Positions 52,086 through 63,372 of a stretch of 64,000 bases of DNA are shown piece after piece. Every line of letters starts with the position of its first letter. Positions within the stretch are counted from its first letter, which is position 1. Source of the DNA: Pogostemon cablin (lineage: Eukaryota > Streptophyta > Magnoliopsida > Lamiales > Lamiaceae); the NCBI GenBank assembly GCA_023678885.1, contig JAHCLQ010000796.1, positions 20,952-84,951 of the forward strand, read 5' to 3'. Under the pieces are notes generated by a model that saw only the letters and a list, made by a program, of their open reading frames with translations, was not told the DNA's origin and searched no databases. The position numbers were made by a program, and so were the translations under genes.

Positions 52086-52953
52086 ATGCATATTTTTCGA
52101 CATTTTGATGCTTATTTTCTCGTTACGATCAATATTTCCTTCGTTTCAATGCATATTTCCTTTGTTTTGATGCTCATTTTCTCGTTACGATCAACATTTC
52201 CTTTGTTTCGATGCATATTTTCTTCATTTAGATGCTCGTTTTCTCATTACGATCAATATTTCCCATCGTTTCGTTGCATATTTTCATTATTTTGATGCTC
52301 GTTTTCTCGTTATGATCAACATTTCCTTCTTTTCGATGCATATTTACATCATTTTGATGCTCATTTTCTCGATATGATCAACATTTTCTTCTTTTCGATG
52401 CATATTTCTATCATTTTGATTCTCATTTTCTCGATATGATCAACATTTTCTTCGTCTCGATGCATATTTCTTCATTTTGATGCACATTTTCTCGTTACGA
52501 TCAACATTTCCTTCATTTTGATGCATATTTTCATCATTTTTATGCTCGTTTCTCGTAATGATCAACATTTCCTTCTTTTCGATGCATATTTTCTTCATTT
52601 TGATGATCATTTTCACTTTACGATGAACATTTCCTTCGTTTCAATGCATATTTCCTTCCTTTTAAATCTCATTTTCTCATTACAATCAACATTTCCTTCA
52701 TTTTGATGCATATTTCCATAATTTTTATGCTCATTTTCACTTTACGATGAACATTTCCTTCGTTTCGATGCATATTTCCTTCATTTTAAAGCTCATTTTC
52801 TCATTACAATCAACATTTCCTTCGTTTTGATGCATATTTCCATAATTTTGATGCTTATTTTCTCGTTACGATCATTATTTCCTTCGTTTCGATGCATATT
52901 TTCATCATTTTGATGTTTATTTTCTCGTTACGATCAACATTTTTTCCGTTTTG
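52086..52953 (+). repeat. HOR copy, 868 bp
   Basis: m1 G with private TTCGACATT; m3 TTTTCTTCATTTAG; m6 CTCATTTTCTC; m7 ends CATTTTG; m8 AATG; m10 CCT; m13 GATGC. Confidence 0.9.
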
Positions 52954-53823
52954 ATGCATATTTTTCATCATTTTGACGCTTATTTTCTCGTTACGATCAA
53001 TATTTCCTTCGTTTCAATGTATATTTCCTTTGTTTTGATGCTCATTTTCTCGTTACGATCAACATTTCCTTTGTTTCGATGCATATTTCCTTCATTTAGA
53101 TGCTCGTTTTCTCATTACGATCAATATTTCCCATCGTTTCGTTGCATATTTTCATTATTTTGATGCTCGTTTTCTCGTTATGATCAACATTTCCTTCTTT
53201 TCGATGCATATTTACATCATTTTGATGCTCATTTTCTCGATATGATCAACATTTTCTTCTTTTCGATGCATATTTCTATCATTTTGATTCTCATTGTCTC
53301 GATATGATCAACATTTTCTTCGTCTCGATGCATATTTCTTCATTTTGATGCACATTTTCACGTTACGATCAACATTTCCTTAATTTCGATGCATATTTTC
53401 AACATTTTTATGCTCGTTTTCTTGTTATGATCAACATTTCCTTCTTTTCGATGCATATTTTCTTCATTTTGATGCTCATTTTCACTTTACGATGAACATT
53501 TCCTTCGTTTCAATGCATATTTCCTTCATTTTAAATCTCATTTTCTCATTACAATCAACATTTCCTTCATTTTGATGCATATTTCCATAATTTTTATGCT
53601 CATTTTCACTTTACGATGAACATTTCCTTCGTTTCGATGCATATTTCCTTCATTTTAAAGCTCATTTTCTCATTACAATCAACATTTCCTTCGTTTTGAT
53701 GCATATTTCCATAATTTTGATGCTTATTTTCTCGTTACGATCATTATTTCCTTCGTTTCGATGCATATTTTCATCATTTTGATGTTTATTTTCTCGTTAC
53801 GATCAACATTTTTCTCCGTTTCG
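52954..53823 (+). repeat. HOR copy, 870 bp
   Basis: m1 TTTTTCATCATTTTGACG; m2 starts AATGTATAT; m6 TG; m7 TTTTCACGTTACG; m8 CTTG (+1) with CAACATTTTTATG; m9 GATGCTC; m10 CAT; m14 tail TTTTTCTCCG (+1). Confidence 0.9.
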
Positions 53824-54691
53824 ATGCATATTTTTCGTCATTTTGATGCTTATTTTCTCGTTACGATCAATATTTCCTTCGTTTCAATGCATATTTCCTT
53901 TGTTTTGATGCTCATTTTCTCGTTACGATCAACATTTCCTTTGTTTCGATGCATATTTCCTTCATTTAGATGCTCGTTTTCTCATTACGATCAATATTTC
54001 CCATCGTTTCGTTGCATATTTTCATTATTTTGATGCTCGTTTTCTCGTTATGATCAACATTTCCTTCTTTTCGATGCATATTTACATCATTTTGATGCTC
54101 ATTTTCTCGATATGATCAACATTTTCTTCTTTTCGATGCATATTTCTATCATTTTGATTCTCATTTCTCGATATGATCAACATTTTCTTCGTCTCGATGC
54201 ATATTTCTTCATTTTGATGCACATTTTCTCGTTACGATCAACATTTCCTTCATTTCGATGCATATTTTCATCATTTTTATGCTCGTTTTCTCGTTATGAT
54301 CAACATTTCCTTCTTTTCGATGCATATTTTCTTCATTTTGATGATCATTTTCACTTTACGATGAACATTTCCTTCGTTTCAATGCATATTTCCTTCCTTT
54401 TAAATCTCATTTTCTCATTACAATCAACATTTCCTTCATTTTGATGCATATTTCCATAATTTTTATGCTCATTTTCACTTTACGATGAACATTTCCTTCG
54501 TTTCGATGCATATTTCCTTCATTTTAAAGCTCATTTTCTCATTACAATCAACATTTCCTTCGTTTTGATGCATATTTCCATAATTTTGATGCTTATTTTC
54601 TCGTTACGATCATTATTTCCTTCGTTTCGATGCATATTTTCATCATTTTGATGTTTATTTTCTCGTTACGATCAACATTTTTTCCGTTTCG
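53824..54691 (+). repeat. HOR copy, 868 bp
   Basis: m1 G; m6 TC; m8 long TATG; m10 CCT; m13 GATGC. Confidence 0.9.
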
Positions 54692-55559
54692 ATGCATATT
54701 TTTCGTCATTTTGATGCTTATTTTCTCGTTACGATCAATATTTCCTTCGTTTCAATGCATATTTCCTTTGTTTTGATGCTCATTTTCTCGTTACGATCAA
54801 CATTTCCTTTGTTTCGATGCATATTTCCTTCATTTAGATGCTCGTTTTCTCATTACGATCAATATTTCCCATCGTTTCGTTGCATATTTTCATTATTTTG
54901 ATGCTCGTTTTCTCGTTATGATCAACATTTCCTTCTTTTCGATGCATATTTACATCATTTTGATGCTCATTTTCTCGATATGATCAACATTTTCTTCTTT
55001 TCGATGCATATTTCTATCATTTTGATTCTCATTTCTCGATATGATCAACATTTTCTTCGTCTCGATGCATATTTCTTCATTTTGATGCACATTTTCTCGT
55101 TACGATCAACATTTCCTTCATTTCGATGCATATTTTCATCATTTTTATGCTCGTTTTCTTGTTATGATCAACATTTCCTTCTTTTCGATGCATATTTTCT
55201 TCATTTTGATGCTCATTTTCACTTTACGATGAACATTTCCTTCGTTTCAATGCATATTTCCTTCCTTTTAAATCTCACTTTCTCATTACAATCAACATTT
55301 CCTTCATTTTGATGCATATTTCCATAATTTTTATGCTCATTTTCACTTTACGATGAACATTTCCTTCGTTTCGATGCATATTTCCTTCATTTTAAAGCTC
55401 ATTTTCTCATTACAATCAACATTTCCTTCGTTTTGATGCATATTTCCATAATTTTGATGCTTATTTTCTCGTTACGATCATTATTTCCTTCGTTTCGATG
55501 CATATTTTCATCATTTTGATGTTTATTTTCTCGTTACGATCAACATTTTCTCCGTTTCG
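54692..55559 (+). repeat. HOR copy, 868 bp
   Basis: m1 G; m6 TC; m8 CTTG; m9 GATGCTC; m10 CCT with private CTCACTTTCTC; m13 GATGC; m14 tail TTTCTCCG. The only CTTG copy I found without m10 CAT. Confidence 0.9.
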
Positions 55560-56426
55560 ATGCATATTTTCATCATTTTGATGCTTATTTTCTCGTTACG
55601 ATCAATATTTCCTTCGTTTCAATGCATATTTCCTTTGTTTTGATGCTCATTTTCTCGTTACGATCAACATTTCCTTTGTTTCGATGCATATTTCCTTCAT
55701 TTAGATGCTCGTTTTCTCATTACGATCAATATTTCCCATCGTTTCGTTGCATATTTTCATTATTTTGATGCTCGTTTTCTCGTTATGATCAACATTTCCT
55801 TCTTTTCGATGCATATTTACATCATTTTGATGCTCATTTTCTCGATATGATCAACATTTTCTTCTTTTCGATGCATATTTCTATCATTTTGATTCTCCAT
55901 TTCTCGATATGATCAACATTTTCTTCGTCTCGATGCATATTTCTTCATTTTGATGCACATTTTCTCGTTACGATCAACATTTCCTTCATTTCGATGCATA
56001 TTTTCATCATTTTTATGCTCGTTTCTCGTTATGATCAACATTTCCTTCTTTTCGATGCATATTTTCTTCATTTTGATGATCATTTTCACTTTACGATGAA
56101 CATTTCCTTCGTTTCAATGCATATTTCCTTCATTTTAAATCTCATTTTCTCATTACAATCAACATTTCCTTCATTTTGATGCATATTTCCATAATTTTTA
56201 TGCTCATTTTCACTTTACGATGAACATTTCCTTCGTTTCGATGCATATTTCCTTCATTTTAAAGCTCATTTTCTCATTACAATCAACATTTCCTTCGTTT
56301 TGATGCATATTTCCATAATTTTGATGCTTATTTTCTCGTTACGATCATTATTTCCTTCGTTTCGATGCATATTTTCATCATTTTGATGTTTATTTTCTCG
56401 TTACGATCAACATTTTCTCCGTTTCG
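55560..56426 (+). repeat. HOR copy, 867 bp, converted m1
   Basis: m1 first subunit reads TTTTCATCATTTTG, like m14 and one base short. This suggests local conversion between adjacent monomers. m6 CC; m8 TATG; m10 CAT; m13 GATGC; m14 tail TTTCTCCG. Confidence 0.9.
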
Positions 56427-57294
56427 ATGCATATTTTTCGTCATTTTGATGCTTATTTTCTCGTTACGATCAATATTTCCTTCGTTTCAATGCATATTTC
56501 CTTTGTTTTGATGCTCATTTTCTCGTTACGATCAACATTTCCTTTGTTTCGATGCATATTTCCTTCATTTAGATGCTCGTTTTCTCATTACGATCAATAT
56601 TTCCCATCGTTTCGTTGCATATTTTCATTATTTTGATGCTCGTTTTCTCGTTATGATCAACATTTCCTTCTTTTCGATGCATATTTACATCATTTTGATG
56701 CTCATTTTCTCGATATGATCAACATTTTCTTCTTTTCGATGCATATTTCTATCATTTTGATTCTCATTTCTCGATATGATCAACATTTTCTTCGTCTCGA
56801 TGCATATTTCTTCATTTTGATGCACATTTTCTCGTTACGATCAACATTTCCTTCATTTCGATGCATATTTTCATCATTTTTATGCTCGTTTTCTCGTTAT
56901 GATCAACATTTCCTTCTTTTCGATGCATATTTTCTTCATTTTGATGATCATTTTCACTTTACGATGAACATTTCCTTCGTTTCAATGCATATTTCCTTCA
57001 TTTTAAATCTCATTTTCTCATTACAATCAACATTTCCTTCATTTTGATGCATATTTCCATAATTTTTATGCTCATTTTCACTTTACGATGAACATTTCCT
57101 TCGTTTCGATGCATATTTCCTTCATTTTAAAGCTCATTTTCTCATTACAATCAACATTTCCTTCGTTTTGATGCATATTTCCATAATTTTGATGCTTATT
57201 TTCTCGTTACGATCATTATTTCCTTCGTTTCGATGCATATTTTCATCATTTTGATGTTTATTTTCTCGTTACGATCAACATTTTTTCCGTTTCG
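56427..57294 (+). repeat. HOR copy, 868 bp
   Basis: m1 G; m6 TC; m8 long TATG; m10 CAT; m13 GATGC. Confidence 0.9.
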
Positions 57295-58162
57295 ATGCAT
57301 ATTTTTCGTCATTTTAATGCTTATTTTCTCGTTACGATCAATATTTCCTTCGTTTCAATGCATATTTCCTTTGTTTTGATGCTCATTTTCTCGTTACGAT
57401 CAACATTTCCTTTGTTTCGATGCATATTTCCTTCATTTAGATGCTCGTTTTCTCATTACGATCAATATTTCCCATCGTTTCGTTGCATATTTTCATTATT
57501 TTGATGCTCGTTTTCTCGTTATGATCAACATTTCCTTCTTTTCGATGCATATTTACATCATTTTGATGCTCATTTTCTCGATATGATCAACATTTTCTTC
57601 TTTTCGATGCATATTTCTATCATTTTGATTCTCATTTCTCGATATGATCAACATTTTCTTCGTCTCGATGCATATTTCTTCATTTTGATGCACATTTTCT
57701 CGTTACGATCAACATTTCCTTCATTTCGATGCATATTTTCATCATTTTTATGCTCGTTTTCTTGTTATGATCAACATTTCCTTCTTTTCGATGCATATTT
57801 TCTTCATTTTGATGATCATTTTCACTTTACGATGAACATTTCCTTCGTTTCAATGCATATTTCCTTCATTTTAAATCTCATTTTCTCATTACAATCAACA
57901 TTTCCTTCATTTTGATGCATATTTCCATAATTTTTATGCTCATTTTCACTTTACGATGAACATTTCCTTCGTTTCGATGCATATTTCCTTCATTTTAAAG
58001 CTCATTTTCTCATTACAATCAACATTTCCTTCGTTTTGATGCATATTTCCATAATTTTGATGCTTATTTTCTCGTTACGATCATTATTTCCTTCGTTTCG
58101 ATGCATATTTTCATCATTTTGATGTTTATTTTCTCGTTACGATCAACATTTTTTCCGTTTCG
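57295..58162 (+). repeat. HOR copy, 868 bp, last m1 A allele
   Basis: m1 A, isolated among G copies; m6 TC; m8 CTTG; m10 CAT; m13 GATGC. Confidence 0.9.
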
Positions 58163-59031
58163 ATGCATATTTTTCGTCATTTTGATGCTTATTTTCTCGT
58201 TACGATCAATATTTCCTTCGTTTCAATGCATATTTCCTTTGTTTTGATGCTCATTTTCTCGTTACGATCAACATTTCCTTTGTTTCGATGCATATTTCCT
58301 TCATTTAGATGCTCGTTTTCTCATTACGATCAATATTTCCCATCGTTTCGTTGCATATTTTCATTATTTTGATGCTCGTTTTCTCGTTATGATCAACATT
58401 TCCTTCTTTTCGATGCATATTTACATCATTTTGATGCTCATTTTCTCGATATGATCAACATTTTCTTCTTTTCGATGCATATTTCTATCATTTTGATTCT
58501 CATTGTCTCGATATGATCAACATTTTCTTCGTCTCGATGCATATTTCTTCATTTTGATGCACATTTTCTCGTTACGATCAACATTTCCTTAATTTCGATG
58601 CATATTTTCATCATTTTTATGCTCGTTTTCTTGTTATGATCAACATTTCCTTCTTTTCGATGCATATTTTCTTCATTTTGATGATCATTTTCACTTTACG
58701 ATGAACATTTCCTTCGTTTCAATGCATATTTCCTTCATTTTAAATCTCATTTTCTCATTACAATCAACATTTCCTTCATTTTGATCCATATTTCCATAAT
58801 TTTTATGCTCATTTTCACTTTACGATGAACATTTCCTTCGTTTCGATGCATATTTCCTTCATTTTAAAGCTCATTTTCTCATTACAATCAACATTTCCTT
58901 CGTTTTGATTCATATTTCCATAATTTTGATGCTTATTTTCTCGTTACGATCATTATTTCCTTCGTTTCGATGCATATTTTCATCATTTTGATGTTTATTT
59001 TCTCGTTACGATCAACATTTTTTCCGTTTCG
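58163..59031 (+). repeat. HOR copy, 869 bp
   Basis: m1 G; m6 TG; m7 ends CCTTAATTTCG; m8 CTTG; m10 CAT; m11 GATCC; m13 GATTC. Confidence 0.9.
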
Positions 59032-59900
59032 ATGCATATTTTTCGTCATTTTGATGCTTATTTTCTCGTTACGATCAATATTTCCTTCGTTTCAATGCAT
59101 ATTTCCTTTGTTTTGATGCTCATTTTCTCGTTACGATCAACATTTCCTTTGTTTCGATGCATATTTCCTTCATTTAGATGCTCGTTTTCTCATTACGATC
59201 AATATTTCCCATCGTTTCGTTGCATATTTTCATTATTTTGATGCTCGTTTTCTCGTTATGATCAACATTTCCTTCTTTTCGATGCATATTTACATCATTT
59301 TGATGCTCATTTTCTCGATATGATCAACATTTTCTTCTTTTCGATGCATATTTCTATCATTTTGATTCTCCATTTCTCGATATGATCAACATTTTCTTCG
59401 TCTCGATGCATATTTCTTCATTTTGATGCACATTTTCTCGTTACGATCAACATTTCCTTCATTTCGATGCATATTTTCATCATTTTTATGCTCGTTTCTC
59501 GTAATGATCAACATTTCCTTCTTTTCGATGCATATTTTCTTCATTTTGATGATCATTTTCACTTTACGATGAACATTTCCTTCGTTTCAATGCATATTTC
59601 CTTCCTTTTAAATCTCATTTTCTCATTACAATCAACATTTCCTTCATTTTGATCCATATTTCCATAATTTTTATGCTCATTTTCACTTTACGATGAACAT
59701 TTCCTTCGTTTCGATGCATATTTCCTTCATTTTAAAGCTCATTTTCTCATTACAATCAACATTTCCTTCGTTTTGATTCATATTTCCATAATTTTGATGC
59801 TTATTTTCTCGTTACGATCATTATTTCCTTCGTTTCGATGCATATTTTCATCATTTTGATGTTTATTTTCTCGTTACGATCAACATTTTTCTCCGTTTCG
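59032..59900 (+). repeat. HOR copy, 869 bp
   Basis: m1 G; m6 CC; m8 AATG; m10 CCT; m11 GATCC; m13 GATTC; m14 tail TTTTTCTCCG (+1). Confidence 0.9.
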
Positions 59901-60769
59901 ATGCATATTTTTCGTCATTTTGATGCTTATTTTCTCGTTACGATCAATATTTCCTTCGTTTCAATGCATATTTCCTTTGTTTTGATGCTCATTTTCTCGT
60001 TACGATCAACATTTCCTTTGTTTCGATGCATATTTCCTTCATTTAGATGCTCGTTTTCTCATTACGATCAATATTTCCCATCGTTTCGTTGCATATTTTC
60101 ATTATTTTGATGCTCGTTTTCTCGTTATGATCAACATTTCCTTCTTTTCGATGCATATTTACATCATTTTGATGCTCATTTTCTCGATATGATCAACATT
60201 TTCTTCTTTTCGATGCATATTTCTATCATTTTGATTCTCATTGTCTCGATATGATCAAAATTTTCTTTGTCTCGATGCATATTTCTTCATTTTGATGCAC
60301 ATTTTCACGTTTCGATCAACATTTCCTTCATTTCGATGCATATTTTCATCATTTTTATGCTCGTTTTCTTGTTATGATCAACATTTCCTTCTTTTCGATG
60401 CATATTTTCTTCATTTTGATGATCATTTTCACTTTACGATGAACATTTCCTTCGTTTCAATGCATATTTCCTTCATTTTAAATCTCATTTTCTCATTACA
60501 ATCAACATTTCCTTCATTTTGATGCATATTTCCATAATTTTTATGCTCATTTTCACTTTACGATGAACATTTCCTTCGTTTCGATGCATATTTCCTTCAT
60601 TTTAAAGCTCATTTTCTCATTACAATCAACATTTCCTTCGTTTTGATGCATATTTCCATAATTTTGATGCTTATTTTCTCGTTACGATCATTATTTCCTT
60701 CGTTTCGATGCATATTTTCATCATTTTGATGTTTATTTTCTCGTTACGATCAACATTTTCTCCGTTTCG
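59901..60769 (+). repeat. HOR copy, 869 bp
   Basis: m1 G; m6 TG with private GATCAAAATT and CTTTGTCTCG; m7 TTTTCACGTTTCG; m8 CTTG; m10 CAT; m13 GATGC; m14 tail TTTCTCCG. Confidence 0.9.
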
Positions 60770-61636
60770 ATGCATATTTTTCGTCATTTTGATGCTTATT
60801 TTCTCGTTACGATCAATATTTCCTTCGTTTCAATGCATATTTCCTTTTTTTATGCTCATTTTATCGTTACGATCAACATTTCCTTTGTTTCGATGCATAT
60901 TTCCTTCATTTAGATGCTCGTTTTCTCATTACGATCAATATTTCCCATCGTTTCGTTGTATATTTTCATTATTTTGATGCTCGTTTTCTCGTTATGATCA
61001 ACATTTCCTTCTTTTCGATGCATATTTACATCATTTTGATGCTCATTTTCTCGATATGATCAACATTTTCTTCTTTTCGATGCATATTTCTATCATTTTG
61101 ATTCTCATTGTCTCGATATGATCAACATTTTCTTCGTCTCGATGCATATTTCTTCATTTTGATGCACATTTTCACGTTACGATCAACATTTCCTTCATTT
61201 CGATGCATATTTTCATCATTTTTATGCTCTTTTTCTTGTTATGATCAACATTTCCTTCTTTTCGATGCATATTTTCTTCATTTTGATGATCATTTTCACT
61301 TTACGATGAACATTTCATTCGTTTCAATGCATATTTCCTTCATTTTAAATCTCATTTTCTCATTACAATCAACATTTCCTTCATTTTGATGCATATTTCC
61401 ATAATTTTTATGCTCATTTTCACTTTACGATGAACATTTCCTTCATTTCGATGCATATTTCCTTCATTTTAAAGCTCATTTTCTCATTACAATCAACATT
61501 TCCTTCGTTTTGATTCATATTTCCATAATTTTGATGCTTATTTTCTCGTTACGATCATTATTTCCTTCGTTTCGATGCATATTTTCATCATTTTGATGTT
61601 TATTTTCTCGTTACGATCAACATTTTTTCCGTTTCG
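60770..61636 (+). repeat. HOR copy, 867 bp
   Basis: m2 CCTTTTTTTATGCTC (net -2) and TTATCGTTACG; m4 starts TTGTATATT; m6 TG; m7 TTTTCACG; m8 CTCTTTTTCTTG (+1); m9 CATTTCATTCG; m10 CAT; m13 GATTC. Confidence 0.9.
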
Positions 61637-62504
61637 ATCCATATTTTTCGTCATTTTGATGCTTATTTTCTCGTTACGATCAATATTTCCTTCGTTTCAA
61701 TGCATATTTCCTTTGTTTTGATGCTCATTTTCTCGTTACGATCAACATTTCCTTTGTTTCGATGCATATTTCCTTCATTTAGATGCTCGTTTTCTCATTA
61801 CGATCAATATTTCCCATCGTTTCGTTGCATATTTTCATTATTTTGATGCTCGTTTTCTCGTTATGATCAACATTTCCTTCTTTTCGATGCATATTTACAT
61901 CATTTTGATGCTCATTTTCTCGATATGATCAACATTTTCTTCTTTTCGATGCATATTTCTATCATTTTGATTCTCCATTTCTCGATATGATCAACATTTT
62001 CTTCGTCTCGATGCATATTTCTTCATTTTGATGCACATTTTCTCGTTACGATCAACATTTCCTTCATTTCGATGCATATTTTCATCATTTTTATGCTCGT
62101 TTCTCGTTATGATCAACATTTCCTTCTTTTCGATGCATATTTTCTTCATTTTGATGATCATTTTCACTTTACGATGAACATTTCCTTCGTTTCAATGGAT
62201 ATTTCCTTCATTTTGAATCTCATTTTCTCATTACAATCAACATTTCCTTCATTTTGATGCATATTTCCATAATTTTGATGCTATTTATCACTTTACGATG
62301 AACATTTCCTTCGTTTCGATGCATATTTCCTTCATTTTAAAGCTCATTTTCTCATTACAATCAACATTTCCTTCGTTTTGATTCATATTTCCATAATTTT
62401 GATGCTTATTTTCTCGTTACGATCATTATTTCCTTCGTTTCGATGCATATTTTCATCATTTTGATGCTTATTTTCTCGTTACGATCAACATTTTCTCCGT
62501 TTCG
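61637..62504 (+). repeat. HOR copy, 868 bp
   Basis: Starts GATCCATATT; m6 CC; m8 TATG; m10 starts AATGGATATT and has TTTTGAATC; m11 GATGCTATTTATCAC; m13 GATTC; m14 GATGCTTATT and tail TTTCTCCG. Confidence 0.9.
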
Positions 62505-63372
62505 ATGCATATTTTTCGTCATTTTGATGCTTATTTTCTCGTTACGATCAATATTTCCTTTGTTTCAATGCATATTTCCTTTGTTTTGATGCTCATTTTC
62601 TCGTTACGATCAACATTTCCTTTGTTTCGATGCATATTTCCTTCATTTAGATGCTCGTTTTCTCATTACGATCAATATATCCCATCGTTTCGTTGCATAT
62701 TTTCATTATTTTGATGCTCGTTTTCTCGTTATGATCAACATTTCCTTCTTTTCGATGCATATTTACATCATTTTGATGCTCATTTTCTCGATATGATCAA
62801 CATTTTCTTCTTTTCGATGCATATTTCTATCATTTTGATTCTCATTGTCTCGATATGATCAACATTTTCTTCGTCTCGATGCATATTTCTTCATTTTGAT
62901 GCACATTTTTAATTTACGATCAACATTTCCTTAATTTCGATGCATATTTTCAACATTTTTATGCTCTTTTCTTGTTATGATCAACATTTCCTTCTTTTCG
63001 ATGCATATTTTCTTCATTTTGATGATCATTTTAACTTTACGATGAACATTTCCTTCGTTTCAATGCATATTTCCTTCATTTTAAATCTAATTTTCTCATT
63101 ACAATCAACATTTCCTTCATTTTGATCCATATTTCCATAATTTTTATGCTCATTTTCACTTTACGATGAACATTTCCTTCGTTTCGATGCATATTTCCTT
63201 CATTTTAAAGCTCATTTTCTCATTACAATCAACATTTCCTTCGTTTTGATGCATATTTCCATAATTTTGATGCTTATTTTCTCGTTACGATCATTATTTC
63301 CTTCGTTTCGATGCATATTTTCATCATTTTGATGTTTATTTTCTCGTTACGATCAACATTTTCTCCGTTTCG
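62505..63372 (+). repeat. HOR copy, 868 bp
   Basis: m3 CAATATATCCC; m6 TG; m7 TTTTTAATTTACG; m8 CAACATTTTTATG and CTCTTTTCTTG; m9 TTTTAAC; m10 CAT with ATCTAATTTTC; m11 GATCC; m14 tail TTTCTCCG. Confidence 0.9.

Larger units (their letters stand above)
27782..60240 (+). repeat. Homogenised core of regular 867-870 bp HORs
   Basis: Anchors recur every 867-870 bp without a structural break. From 31,253 onward I checked the lengths copy by copy, and a few one-base indel alleles in m1, m6, m8, m9 and the m14 tail account for them. Before that, the one 867 bp copy (29,518) is explained by a base lost in m9. Private substitutions are rare compared with the left part. Confidence 0.88.
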
